This document shows positions 8,614 to 17,729 of a DNA stretch of 64,000 nt, piece after piece (within the stretch, counting starts at the first letter, position 1; each line of letters begins with the position of its first letter). The translations under genes were made by a program, and so were the position numbers. Source of the DNA: Clostridium felsineum DSM 794 (GTDB lineage Bacteria > Bacillota > Clostridia > Clostridiales > Clostridiaceae); NCBI RefSeq assembly GCF_002006355.2, contig NZ_CP096980.1:1984001-2048000 (forward strand), written 5' to 3'. The notes under the pieces are model-generated. The model had not been told where the DNA came from, made no database searches, and worked only from the letters and a program-made list of their open reading frames with translations.

Positions 8614-10091
8614 GAGAGTGTAAAATTCTTTCTGTAAAATAACTTTCTATGGTAAGTTTTAAAAGACAAGATTGTCAAAAGTGACTTTCTATCTTGTTTT
8701 AAATATACATTCTAAAAATATGTATGTCAAGAACGCCTTTAAAAACAGGCGTTTTTGGCATATTAAGCTTTTTATTCAGTAAGTCGTCCTTCATACATAA
8801 TGGATAATTCACCGTACACTTTACCCCAATTTCTTAGTGGCAAACGCCATTTTTTTGTAGCTTCAAAAGTAGCAAGGTATAAAGCTTTTAAAAGTGATGT
8901 ATCGCTTGGAAATACAGTTCTTTGTCTATTTAATCTACGATATGTGCTGTTGAGACTTTCGATTGCATTTGTAGTATAAATAACTTTTCTTACATCAGCA
9001 GAGAACTTAAAAATAGGGCTAATAGCATCCCAATTTGATTTCCAGCTTTTCATTGAGTTAGGATAATGTTTTTCCCATTTTCCAGTGATTTCTTCTAATT
9101 GCTTATATGCAATTTCCTCAGAAGGTGCATGATATATAGTTTTTAAATCTTTTGCAAATTCTTTTTTATCTTTATCAGAAACATACTTTAATGTATTTCT
9201 TACTTGATGAACTATACAACGTTGATATTCAGTATTTGGAAAAGCTACTGATATAGATTCCTTTATCCCTGTAAGACCATCTGCACAAAGGATAAGGATA
9301 TCTTGAACACCTCTATTTTTTAATTCATTGAGAGCACTAAGCCAATATTTACTGCTTTCATTTTCTCCAATATTTATAGAAAGTACTTCTTTTCTGCCTT
9401 CATTATTTATACCAAGAATAATGTAAGCTGCAAGCTTACGTATAACGTTATTTTCCCTTACGGAAAAATGAACTGCATCAATGAAAACAATTGGATATAC
9501 TGTAGATAAAGGTCTATGTTGCCATGCTTCTATTTCAGGAAGAAGTTTATTGGTTATATTTGAAACCATTCCTTCACTAACTTCAAACCCATATATATCT
9601 TCAATTTGTTCTGAAATTTGTCTGGTACTTAATCCTTTAGCATACATAGAAATAATTTTTTCTTCTATACCAGAAATATCTTTCTGGTGTTTTTGTACTA
9701 TTTTAGGTTCAAAAGAACTTTCTCTATCCTGTGGTACATCTATATTCATCTCACCATATTTGCTTCGAATTCTTTTTTGTTTTTTCCCATTTCTTGAGTT
9801 TGTAGTTTCGGCTCGTTCATATGGTTCATAGCCTAAATGCTCGTCCATTTCACCTTCAAGCATAGATTGAATAGTTCCACCTAATAGATCTTTTAAAGCT
9901 TCCTGAATATCCTCAGCTGACTGAATATCATACTCGTCTATAAGAGCTGATATAATATTTCTTTTTCCTTCATTCATTGGTTTTACCTTATAAATATCTT
10001 TTTTTCTTGCCATAATAAAAGGCCTCCTATGATTTTATTTTACCATAGAAAGCCTTATTATTTTTATTTACAGACTTTTCTTCACATGCTC
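8614..10091 (-). mobile_element. IS256-family insertion sequence, copy 1
   Basis: A 1478-bp element with ends GAGAGTGTAAAATTC and (reverse complement of the right end) GAGCATGTGAAGAAA, sharing an internal TCTGTAAA. It is flanked by ACAATGGG on both sides. One transposase gene fills it, read leftwards. It is almost identical to the element at 46407-47886, in the opposite orientation. Confidence 0.9.
8772..10013 (-). CDS. IS256-family transposase, copy 1
   Basis: A 413-residue mutator-type transposase. The DDE catalytic triad is visible as D179 (VFIDAVHF), D245 (CADGLTG) and E352 (TTNAIESLN). The reading frame is full length and intact, so it is probably active. It differs from copy 2 at only three residues: Q237 versus R, S279 versus A and G311 versus E. 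An AGGAGGCC site precedes the ATG. It catalyses movement of its own element and could act on both copies. Confidence 0.95.
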   Translation of the reverse strand: MARKKDIYKVKPMNEGKRNIISALIDEYDIQSAEDIQEALKDLLGGTIQSMLEGEMDEHLGYEPYERAETTNSRNGKKQKRIRSKYGEMNIDVPQDRESSFEPKIVQKHQKDISGIEEKIISMYAKGLSTRQISEQIEDIYGFEVSEGMVSNITNKLLPEIEAWQHRPLSTVYPIVFIDAVHFSVRENNVIRKLAAYIILGINNEGRKEVLSINIGENESSKYWLSALNELKNRGVQDILILCADGLTGIKESISVAFPNTEYQRCIVHQVRNTLKYVSDKDKKEFAKDLKTIYHAPSEEIAYKQLEEITGKWEKHYPNSMKSWKSNWDAISPIFKFSADVRKVIYTTNAIESLNSTYRRLNRQRTVFPSDTSLLKALYLATFEATKKWRLPLRNWGKVYGELSIMYEGRLTE

Positions 10092-10099
10092 ACAATGGG
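10092..10099. repeat. Right target-site duplication of IS copy 1
   Basis: Second ACAATGGG, matching 8606-8613. It shows that this copy arrived as a simple insertion. Confidence 0.85.
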
Positions 10100-10130
10100 A
10101 ATGCTACATTACTGTACATTCCCTGAAATT

Positions 10131-10376
10131 TTATTTCATATTAATAGATTTTACTGTCACTACATCCAGCTCTTTTAAATCATGAATCATATTTTCTAGA
10201 CTCTCATCTTTACCTCTGAAATTTAAAGTTATGAGTCCATGCTCTTTTTCGCCTGGATCATGTGTTCCAAATCTAGAAACAATACTATCTCCATATTTAG
10301 TTAATACCTCTTGAACTTTTGCTGCAGATTTTGTCCGCTCATCTACTAAAATCCCTACTATACTTAATTTACTCAA
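10131..10376 (-). CDS. TM1266-type iron-only hydrogenase system regulator
   Basis: About 81 residues with an ACT-like pattern: KLSIVGILVDERTKSA, then RFGTHDPGEKEHGLITLNF and a C-terminal LDVVTVKSI. It resembles the small putative iron-only hydrogenase regulator family, often encoded near hydrogenase maturation genes; hydG lies 40 kb away here. I prefer the TTG at 10376, seven bases after GGAGGTG. The ATG at 10391 would place that ribosome site inside the gene and give 86 residues. Ligand and target are unknown. Confidence 0.7.
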   Translation of the reverse strand: MSKLSIVGILVDERTKSAAKVQEVLTKYGDSIVSRFGTHDPGEKEHGLITLNFRGKDESLENMIHDLKELDVVTVKSINMK

Positions 10377-11076
10377 ATCAAACACCTCCATTTAATATTT
10401 TTTACACTGACTGAAAAAATATTCTTTTAGTTCTTTAAATTTTAACTAGTATAAAATTTAATAATTGAATACATGTAGATTTATTGATTCGTGAGTAAAT
10501 ATAAAAAAGAAATGGAGTTATTTCATAATGAAAATGTATATTAGTAATTTGTGGTAATAAGCATTAAGACTAGTGAACAGTTATAAGAAATTACATGACT
10601 AGCTTGAAAAATTTATCAAGCTAAGGTGGATAATTACCTTAATTTAATAGTAAAATTACTAGTTAGTTAATAGTTGAATTTGTATTATTGTAAAAAAATA
10701 AGATAAAGAGTATAATTATAATATAATGGCATATTTTGTACAAAAACATAAAAAATAGAAGAAGATTTAAATAAGAGAATAGTAAAGATATAGCATGTAT
10801 TAGTGCAAAATTATATGTAAATAAATTAAGTGAGGATAGGTATATCATCAATGAATAGTTTTAATATATATAACAAGTACAAAGACCCAATGAGTTTGTA
10901 TATCTTAGATATTCACTGAATTTTATGAATACAAATTAAGTTTTTAATTAAAGCTAGTGAATTAAAGTAAATGTAGATGAGGTATATTTTAATTTGAAAT
11001 TGTATCATGTTAGCCCTAAAAGTATGCTAATATGATATTTTTATATAACAAAAATATCATGATAGGTGGTGATATA
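10377..11076. other. Gene-free AT-rich spacer with two hairpins
   Basis: No coding frame is convincing here. Two adjacent inverted repeats stand out: TAGCTTGA/TCAAGCTA (10600-10607/10616-10623, perfect 8 bp) and TAAGGT/ACCTTA (10622-10627/10636-10641). They overlap by two bases, so only one can fully form. No T-run follows. Nothing else is recognised. Confidence 0.4.
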
Positions 11077-11832
11077 ATGAGGGTGTATGCGATTTCCGAT
11101 GTTCATATTGATTATAAGGAAAATTTGGAATGGCTATGTGACATATCAAATTATGACTATAAAGATGATGTAATAATTTTAGCAGGAGATATTTCACACA
11201 AAATTAATTTGGTTGAAAAGGCTTTTCAAATTTTGTCTAAAAGTTTCTCAGAGGTGCTATATGTTCCTGGTAATCATGATTTATGGATTAGAGGTAATGA
11301 ATGTAAGGATTCTTTTATGAAATTTAAACAAATAAAAGAGGTAGCAGATTTTTATAATGTACATATGAAACCAGTGAATTTTTGTAATATAGCTATTGTA
11401 CCATTGTACTCATGGTACGATTATTCCTTCGGTGAATTGAGTGAGGAGTTGATTTACAAATGGACAGATTTTATTGCTTGTAACTGGAAGGATTATGATG
11501 CTCCTAAAGTAAATAATTATTTTACTGCTCTTAATGATGAATTTTTAGGAGAAAGGAATAAAAGAATAATCTCTTTTTCTCATTTTTTGCCATCAATTAA
11601 ACTAATGCCAGAATTTATACCAAATAGTATGAGGTATATTTATCCTGTACTAGGAAGCAATTCATTGATGAGATACATACAAGAATTAGATTCAACTATA
11701 CACATATATGGGCATAGCCATGTTAATGTAGATAAAGTAGAGAATGGTGTTAGATATATTAATAACGCATTTGGTTATCCAAGAGAATTTAGAATAAGTG
11801 CTAAAAAATTAAAATGTGTTTACGAAGAATAA
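11077..11832 (+). CDS. Calcineurin-like metallophosphoesterase
   Basis: A 251-residue protein with the metal-binding blocks of the family in order: DVHID (residues 8-12), AGDIS, PGNHD (about 68) and GHSHVN near the C-terminus. These bind a two-metal centre that hydrolyses phosphoesters; the substrate cannot be read from sequence. I chose the ATG at 11077, after AGGTGGTG, over an in-frame ATG 45 bases upstream. It precedes the thioesterase and PPTase genes by 134 bp; a shared function is not proven. Confidence 0.85.
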   Translation: MRVYAISDVHIDYKENLEWLCDISNYDYKDDVIILAGDISHKINLVEKAFQILSKSFSEVLYVPGNHDLWIRGNECKDSFMKFKQIKEVADFYNVHMKPVNFCNIAIVPLYSWYDYSFGELSEELIYKWTDFIACNWKDYDAPKVNNYFTALNDEFLGERNKRIISFSHFLPSIKLMPEFIPNSMRYIYPVLGSNSLMRYIQELDSTIHIYGHSHVNVDKVENGVRYINNAFGYPREFRISAKKLKCVYEE

Positions 11833-11966
11833 ATTTTATTGTAATACTAATACATTTATTGACATAAAAAATTGATAATTATATACTTATATTATAATAA
11901 AAGTATAATTATAGTAAAGTGAATTTTATATTGAGAAATTATTTTATACATATTGGGGGGAAGATC

Positions 11967-12674
11967 ATGAAATTATTTTGTTTGCCATATGCTGGAGGAG
12001 CTAAAAATATATACTATAAATGGATAAAGGCAATAGATGAACATATAAAGATAGAGGGCATAGAATTAAAGGGTAGAGGAATTAGGTATGGGGAAGGTTT
12101 TTATGTTGATTTTGAGGAAGCAGTAGAGGATATATACATAAACATCAAGAATAAGATTCAAGATGATGACTATGCAATTTTTGGACATAGTATGGGCAGT
12201 TTATTGTCATTTGAATTGTATTATAAAATATTAGAAAATGGCGGGAAATTACCAAAGCATATGTTTTTTTCGGCATATAGGGCACCTCATATTGTGAGAA
12301 CTGAAGAACCTATACATAATTTGCCGGATGATGAGTTTATTAAGGAAGTTATAGCACTTGGAGGTACACCAAAAGAAGTGGCAGAGAATAAAGAACTTTG
12401 TGAATTAGTAACACCCATACTTAGAAATGATTTTAGAATATTAGAATTATATAAATATAAGGAAAAAACGAATCCTATAGAGTGTGATATAACTGTTTTA
12501 AATGGAAAATATGATAAATTGAATGTGAAAGACATTAATGGATGGAAAATTCATTCATCAAAACATACAAGAATAATCAATTTTGAAGGAAATCATTTTT
12601 TCATAAATAGTAATATGGATAAAATTATAAATATAATTGAAGAAACTTTACTATGTGATAGTATTCAAATATAA
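11967..12674 (+). CDS. Type II thioesterase (NRPS/PKS editing type)
   Basis: A 235-residue alpha/beta hydrolase of the GrsT/SrfAD class. PYAGG near residue 8 contributes the oxyanion loop, GHSMG holds nucleophile S75, and D183 and H210 (GNHFF) complete the triad. Such enzymes release misprimed or stalled acyl groups from carrier proteins. The ATG at 11967 follows a GGGGGG ribosome site. It lies 26 bp before a PPTase gene, a pairing typical of non-ribosomal peptide or polyketide loci, but no synthase is in this window. Confidence 0.88.
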   Translation: MKLFCLPYAGGAKNIYYKWIKAIDEHIKIEGIELKGRGIRYGEGFYVDFEEAVEDIYINIKNKIQDDDYAIFGHSMGSLLSFELYYKILENGGKLPKHMFFSAYRAPHIVRTEEPIHNLPDDEFIKEVIALGGTPKEVAENKELCELVTPILRNDFRILELYKYKEKTNPIECDITVLNGKYDKLNVKDINGWKIHSSKHTRIINFEGNHFFINSNMDKIINIIEETLLCDSIQI

Positions 12675-12700
12675 ATTAAAGTTATATTAGGAGAGTACAT

Positions 12701-13312
12701 ATGGAGATTGTAAAAAGAAAAATTGATCGCAATTTAAGTAGGGAAAAGTTCGATTATTTGTTGAGTTTTGTAAATGAAAAAGAAAAAAAGAAAATACTGA
12801 GATATAGAAGATATGAAGATTCTCTAAGATCACTTTATGGGAAAATAATCCTTAAGGATATGCTTAATTTAGAAAAAGTCGAGTTAGAGTATAATAAATG
12901 GGGACAACCTAAATTAATGAATGAGGATAAATTATATTTCAATATTTCGCACTCAGGAGAGTGGGTAGCTGTTGCAGTAGCTGAAAAACCAGTAGGTATT
13001 GATATACAAGAGATAAATAAAACTGATTTAGATATTGCCAAAAGTTTTTTTTCTAAACAGGAGAATGAGTATATATCATCGCTTCCAGAAGAAAAAAGGA
13101 TAGAAGCATTTTTTATGTTATGGACACTTAAAGAGGCATTTATAAAGGCAAAAGGTAGAGGATTGTATATTTCTCTTAATTCGTTTACCATAGATATTTC
13201 AAATAAAAAACCTTTATTATATAATGAAGAAAATGAAGAATGTGAATTGTCACTTGAAAGAGTAGAAGAAAACTATTTTATGGCTACATGCATATTGGAA
13301 AAGAGCTTTTAG
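12701..13312 (+). CDS. 4'-phosphopantetheinyl transferase, Sfp/HetI class
   Basis: A 203-residue enzyme that attaches the phosphopantetheine arm of CoA to carrier proteins. Key motifs are GIDIQEI (D101, with Gln at 103 where Sfp has Glu) and WTLKEAFIKAKG (W141, K144, E145). The length fits single-chain Sfp-type enzymes. It follows the type II thioesterase with a GGAGAG ribosome site, so both are probably one operon. The partner carrier protein must lie elsewhere. The stop codon lies inside the loop of the terminator. Confidence 0.9.
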   Translation: MEIVKRKIDRNLSREKFDYLLSFVNEKEKKKILRYRRYEDSLRSLYGKIILKDMLNLEKVELEYNKWGQPKLMNEDKLYFNISHSGEWVAVAVAEKPVGIDIQEINKTDLDIAKSFFSKQENEYISSLPEEKRIEAFFMLWTLKEAFIKAKGRGLYISLNSFTIDISNKKPLLYNEENEECELSLERVEENYFMATCILEKSF

Positions 13313-13323
13313 GCTCTTTTTTT
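13299..13323 (+). terminator. Terminator overlapping the PPTase gene end
   Basis: AAAAGAGC pairs with GCTCTTTT (13299-13306/13313-13320), followed by more T. The PPTase stop codon TAG falls in the loop. Confidence 0.85.
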
Positions 13324-13386
13324 GTGTTATTTAATAATTTTAATGTATAATTAAAAAGTAAGTATCATTAAAAAGGAGGAGATAAT

Positions 13387-14193
13387 TTGGAGACAGTTAA
13401 TATTTTAGGTACTGGAAGTGCTATGGTTACAAAATGTTATAATACATGCTTTACACTTTCAAATGGTGAAGAGCATTTTTTAGTAGATACAGGAGGGGGA
13501 AATACTGTACTTTCAAATCTTGAAAAGTTAAATATAGACATAGGAACTATACATAATGTATTTATATCACATAGGCATAATGATCATATAACAGGAATTA
13601 TATGGATTATTAGAGCGGTAGCTCAGAGAATAATTAATGAAAAATATGATGGGAATTTAATAATTTACTGCCATAAACAGAATGTTGAAGTTATAAATAC
13701 AATAAGTAATTTGTTATTAGCAAAAAAGTTTACAAAATATATAGGTAATAGAATAAAGTTTTGTGAAATCTTTGATGGTTCTAAATTTGATATATTAGAT
13801 TGGAATGTGGAATTTTTTGATATAAAGAGTACAAAGCAATTACAATTTGGCTTTACAACAGTACTTAATAATGGGAAAAAGATGACCTTTCTAGGTGATG
13901 AACCCTATAGGGAAACTGTATATAGATATGCAAATAATTCAGATTATATTTTTCATGAAGCTTTTTGTCTATACTCAGAGAAAGATGTGTTCAAGCCTTA
14001 TGAGAAACATCATGCTACAGTAAAAGATGCCTGTGAAAATGCAGAGAAGCTTAATGTTAAAAATATAATTCTTTATCATACAGAAGATAAAAATATAGAA
14101 AAAAGAAAAGAATTATATAGTCTAGAAGGAAGTAAATTTTTTAAGGGAAACATCATTGTCCCAGATGATTTAGATATTATTGAATTGAAATAG
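13387..14193 (+). CDS. Metallo-beta-lactamase-fold hydrolase (RNase Z-like)
   Basis: A 268-residue protein with SHRHNDHITG (H62, H64, D66, H67), DTGGG at about 34-38, a later FLGDEPY and HHAT, and YHTED at the end. This is the two-zinc site arrangement of the RNase Z/ElaC branch, although the precise substrate is unknown. The start is a TTG (13387) seven bases after AAGGAGGA; no ATG fits as well. It lies between two terminators and is probably a single-gene unit. Confidence 0.85.
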   Translation: METVNILGTGSAMVTKCYNTCFTLSNGEEHFLVDTGGGNTVLSNLEKLNIDIGTIHNVFISHRHNDHITGIIWIIRAVAQRIINEKYDGNLIIYCHKQNVEVINTISNLLLAKKFTKYIGNRIKFCEIFDGSKFDILDWNVEFFDIKSTKQLQFGFTTVLNNGKKMTFLGDEPYRETVYRYANNSDYIFHEAFCLYSEKDVFKPYEKHHATVKDACENAEKLNVKNIILYHTEDKNIEKRKELYSLEGSKFFKGNIIVPDDLDIIELK

Positions 14194-14198
14194 ATTTT

Positions 14199-14228
14199 AA
14201 AAAGCTGTCATTTGTACAGCTTTTCTTT
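14199..14228 (+). terminator. Terminator after the MBL-fold gene
   Basis: AAAAGCTGT/ACAGCTTTT (14200-14208/14216-14224) with a T-rich tail, just after the stop. Confidence 0.85.
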
Positions 14229-14418
14229 TAATATACAGCTAAACTTTTAACAAGGTGTTAGGCTTTATTTTTATGTTTTGATATTGGGTAGAAGCGTTAG
14301 AGATTATAGGTTGTTTTATTAGACTACAATTTATTATAAAAATTAGCATGGTCATATTCGGGTCACATTTTTAGTTTATATTATATATACACTATATAAC
14401 AAGGAGGATGTTAGTACC

Positions 14419-14835
14419 ATGAATAACATAAAAATGGAAGTAAGATATTATACACAATCAGGAAATACAAAAAAAATAGCGGATACAATTGCAGAAGCTT
14501 TAGATTTAAAAGCTTTTTCTATAAAAACACCTATTAATAAAAAGGTGGACCTATTATTTTTAGGTGCATCAGTATATTGGGGCGGTATTAATAAAAATAT
14601 GAAGAAATTTATAGATAATATGCCTGCTGAAAATATAGGAAGAGTTGCTATATTTAGTACCTCAGCTATGAAGGAGAATGCATACACAGAAATTAAAAAA
14701 AGAATTGAAAAGAGAGGAATTAAAGTAGAGGAAAGAGATTATTACTGCAAAGGAAGTTTTAAAATCTTTAATAAAAATAAACCGGATATAGAAGACTTGC
14801 AAAGAGCAGCAAACTTTGCCAAAAGCTTTCTTTAA
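14419..14835 (+). CDS. Flavodoxin-family protein
   Basis: A 138-residue FMN-binding flavodoxin-like protein. The phosphate loop TQSGNTKK begins at residue 12 and GASVYWGG provides a second FMN-contacting loop. A clear AAGGAGG site precedes the ATG. It is followed 19 bp later by a radical SAM gene and then a two-component system. A plausible job is supplying low-potential electrons to the radical SAM enzyme, which is inferred from neighbourhood only. Confidence 0.85.
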   Translation: MNNIKMEVRYYTQSGNTKKIADTIAEALDLKAFSIKTPINKKVDLLFLGASVYWGGINKNMKKFIDNMPAENIGRVAIFSTSAMKENAYTEIKKRIEKRGIKVEERDYYCKGSFKIFNKNKPDIEDLQRAANFAKSFL

Positions 14836-14854
14836 CTAAGGGGTGCTTTGTATT

Positions 14855-15943
14855 ATGAAAAATTTTAATTTAGAAAGTTATTTAAGTGACGGTGTACAGA
14901 AAATTGTTAAAAGGATAATAAAGTCAACTTTATCCAATCCAAAGGAAAGCTTATTTATGGCTAAATATTCTGCAGCAAGCAAAAATGCTATAAAATTGCG
15001 AGCTGCAGCAGCTAAAAAAGGGGAACATGTTCCACCATTTTTAATTGCAAGTATTACAAGTAAGTGTAATCTTCATTGCAAGGGATGTTATGCGAGACAT
15101 GTTAACTCTTGCACAGACGAAGAAACAGTGAATCAGCTTAAAGATGAGGATTGGAGGAAAATATTTCATGAGGCAAATAACATGGGGGTTGGATTTATAT
15201 TGTTATTAGGTGGAGAACCACTTATGCGTCCTAATGTTATAAAAATGGCAGGCGAAATTCAGGATATACTATTTCCTATATTTACAAATGGAACTATGAT
15301 AAATGAGGAATATATTAAATTATTTAAGAAGTATCGAAATTTGATTCCTATTTTTAGTATAGAGGGTAATGAAAATAATACAGATGATAGACGTGGTAAA
15401 GGCATTTTTACTAAAATAATTAAAAAAATGAATGAAATTTATGAAAATAATATTATATATGGAGCATCAATTACTGTTACTAAAGATAATTTGAAAGAGG
15501 TAACATCACAGAAGTTTTTAGATGAACTCTATAATAAAGGTTGCAAGTCTGTAATTTATGTTGAGTATGTTCCTGTAAGTGAGGATACAAAAAAGTTGGC
15601 ACTAAATGATGAACGAGAATTTTTAGAAGAGAAATTAGTACAAATTAGAAATAAATATAAGGACATGCTTTTTGTATCCTTTCCAGGAGATGAAAAGAGT
15701 TCAGGAGGATGTCTTGCTGCTGGAAGAGGTTTTTTTCATATTAATTATAATGGTGGTGTAGAGCCATGTCCATTTTCACCATATTCCGATACTAATTTGA
15801 AAAACACACCTCTAAAGGAAGCGATAAATTCACCTTTATTTAAGAAACTAAGAAGTAATAGTATGCTTATAGAGGAGCATTCAGGCGGTTGTGTACTATT
15901 TGAAAAAGAAGAAGTAGTACAATCACTTTTACAAAAGGAGTGA
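14855..15943 (+). CDS. Radical SAM protein with C-terminal cysteine region
   Basis: A 362-residue protein. The radical SAM cluster motif is CNLHCKGC (C71, C75, C78), followed by LLGGEPL. A C-terminal portion with further cysteines (SGGCLAAG, VEPCPFSP, SGGCVLF) suggests a SPASM-like auxiliary site. I take the ATG at 14855, after AAGGGG, rather than the GTG at 14843. It sits between a flavodoxin and a response regulator with very short gaps. The substrate is unknown; peptide or cofactor modification are both possible. Confidence 0.85.
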   Translation: MKNFNLESYLSDGVQKIVKRIIKSTLSNPKESLFMAKYSAASKNAIKLRAAAAKKGEHVPPFLIASITSKCNLHCKGCYARHVNSCTDEETVNQLKDEDWRKIFHEANNMGVGFILLLGGEPLMRPNVIKMAGEIQDILFPIFTNGTMINEEYIKLFKKYRNLIPIFSIEGNENNTDDRRGKGIFTKIIKKMNEIYENNIIYGASITVTKDNLKEVTSQKFLDELYNKGCKSVIYVEYVPVSEDTKKLALNDEREFLEEKLVQIRNKYKDMLFVSFPGDEKSSGGCLAAGRGFFHINYNGGVEPCPFSPYSDTNLKNTPLKEAINSPLFKKLRSNSMLIEEHSGGCVLFEKEEVVQSLLQKE

Positions 15944-15947
15944 TTTA

Positions 15948-16622
15948 GTGTTTTCAATACTAGTAGTAGAAGATGACGAAACGCTAAATAAATTAATTTG
16001 TGCCAAACTAAAAAAGGAAGATTTCAATGTTTTTAAAGCATTTGATGGAGGTGAAGCATTAAATGTTTTAGATAAGGAACATATAGACTTGATAATCAGT
16101 GATATTATGATGCCTAATATAGACGGCTATGAACTTACAAAGGAACTTAGAGATGCTTCATATACACTACCAATTTTAATGATAACAGCAAAAAATCAAA
16201 TGGAGGATATGGAAAAAGGATTTCTTTTAGGATCTGATGATTACATGATAAAGCCTATTAACTTAAAAGAAATGATTCTTAGAGTTAATGCTTTGCTTAG
16301 AAGGGCCAAAATAGCGAATGAAAGAAAGATATTTGTAGGAAATATTGTATTAGATTATGATGCACTAACAGTTAAAACAAAAGATGAATTATATGAGCTC
16401 CCTAAAAAGGAATTTTATCTTCTATTTAAGCTATTAAGTTATCCTAATAAAATTTTTACTCGTCAAGAGTTAATGGATGAAATATGGGGAATGGACATAG
16501 AAATTGATGAAAGAACAGTGGATTCTCATATAAAAAAACTTAGAAGAAAGTTTAACCATGTAAGGGAGTTTGAAATAGTAACTGTAAGAGGATTAGGATA
16601 TAAAGTGAGGAAGGATGTATGA
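15948..16622 (+). CDS. OmpR/PhoB-family response regulator
   Basis: A 224-residue regulator with an N-terminal receiver (acidic EDD at 8-10, phospho-acceptor D52 in ISDIMMP, K near 102 in DDYMIKP) and a C-terminal winged helix containing DERTVDSHIKKLRRK and TVRGLGYKV. It starts at a GTG (15948) after AAAGGAG, 4 bp past the radical SAM stop, and overlaps the kinase gene by four bases. It probably controls its own operon. Confidence 0.93.
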   Translation: MFSILVVEDDETLNKLICAKLKKEDFNVFKAFDGGEALNVLDKEHIDLIISDIMMPNIDGYELTKELRDASYTLPILMITAKNQMEDMEKGFLLGSDDYMIKPINLKEMILRVNALLRRAKIANERKIFVGNIVLDYDALTVKTKDELYELPKKEFYLLFKLLSYPNKIFTRQELMDEIWGMDIEIDERTVDSHIKKLRRKFNHVREFEIVTVRGLGYKVRKDV

Positions 16623-17650
16623 GAAATAAAATAAAGACATCTGTAAGATTAAAGAATTCACTGGCATCTATTGTTACCTTATGTATTGGATGTTTTTTAT
16701 CATCTATTATAGTTATTTCTGGTTTTGTACTCTTTTTTCATGAAAATATGTCAATAGGTTTAGTTTACATTATGGTTCTGATTACCTGTGTACTTTCAAT
16801 GATAATAGGAAGTGTACTTTTGTGGTATACTTCTAAATTTATTACAGAGCCAATTATAAAATTAAGCGAGGGAGTAAGAAAAGTCTCAGACGGTGATTTT
16901 TCAATTGTAATTAATAATAGTAGCCAGGATGAAATAGGTTGTCTTGTGGATAATTTCAATAAAATGACCAAAGAGTTAAATAGTATGGATTATATGAGAA
17001 GAGATTTTATGAGCAATGTGTCACATGAAGTAAAAACTCCTGTAGCAGCTATTACTGGATTTGCAGAAATGCTTGAGGAAGGGGGATTATCTAAAGAAGA
17101 TGAAAAAGAGTATCTATCACTCTTATATAAAGAATCATTTAGATTAAGTAGACTTTGTGATAATATGCTTAATATGTCAAGGCTTGATAATCAACAAATA
17201 CTTAATAATAAGAAGGAATTTTATGTAGATGAACAAATTAGGCGTTGTATAATACTACTAGAAGAAAAATGGGTGGAAAAACGTATTAATTATAAATTGA
17301 AACTTAACAAGTGTAAAGTAGTGAGCGACTATGATTTTTTATATCAAGTATGGATAAATATAATTGATAATGCAATAAAGTTTTCTCAAAACTGTGGTGT
17401 TATCAGTATTTCAGCAAATTATGATGAAAATAAAAGGGTAGTAATAAAAATAAAGGATTATGGAACTGGAATTGAAAAAAACAAAATTTCAAAGATTTTC
17501 GATAAGTTTTACATGGGAGATAAATCACGAAAAAAAGAAGGAAATGGATTAGGACTATCCATTGTAAAGAGAATCATTGAGCTAATAGGGGGAGAAATTA
17601 TTTGTAACAGCAAAGAAAATGAGGGAACTGAGTTTATAATTATAATATAA
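16619..17650 (+). CDS. Membrane sensor histidine kinase
   Basis: A 343-residue kinase with two membrane helices (about 17-40 and 46-70) and almost no extracellular loop between them, then HAMP, a HisKA box SHEVKTP (H136) and a HATPase domain with NIIDNAIKFS, DYGTGIEKN and GNGLGLSIVK. The tiny external loop places it among kinases that sense in the membrane or via partners. The start ATG overlaps the regulator stop. Signal unknown. Confidence 0.93.
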   Translation: MRNKIKTSVRLKNSLASIVTLCIGCFLSSIIVISGFVLFFHENMSIGLVYIMVLITCVLSMIIGSVLLWYTSKFITEPIIKLSEGVRKVSDGDFSIVINNSSQDEIGCLVDNFNKMTKELNSMDYMRRDFMSNVSHEVKTPVAAITGFAEMLEEGGLSKEDEKEYLSLLYKESFRLSRLCDNMLNMSRLDNQQILNNKKEFYVDEQIRRCIILLEEKWVEKRINYKLKLNKCKVVSDYDFLYQVWINIIDNAIKFSQNCGVISISANYDENKRVVIKIKDYGTGIEKNKISKIFDKFYMGDKSRKKEGNGLGLSIVKRIIELIGGEIICNSKENEGTEFIIII

Positions 17651-17681
17651 ACAACTGCAAAGAAGAAATTAATAAAAGGCT

Positions 17682-17714
17682 AAGAGACCAGATAATTACA
17701 TTCTGGTCTTTTAA
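17682..17714 (+). terminator. Terminator after the two-component system
   Basis: AGACCAGA/TCTGGTCT (17685-17692/17702-17709) with a T-rich tail. Also suits the convergent cotF gene. Confidence 0.8.
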
Positions 17715-17729
17715 TTTTAATAAATTTAT

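Noticed and set aside
9481..9831. 116-codon frame opposite the IS transposase, present in both copies
   Set aside because: It is conserved only because the IS copies are almost identical; it has no ribosome site or recognisable domain.
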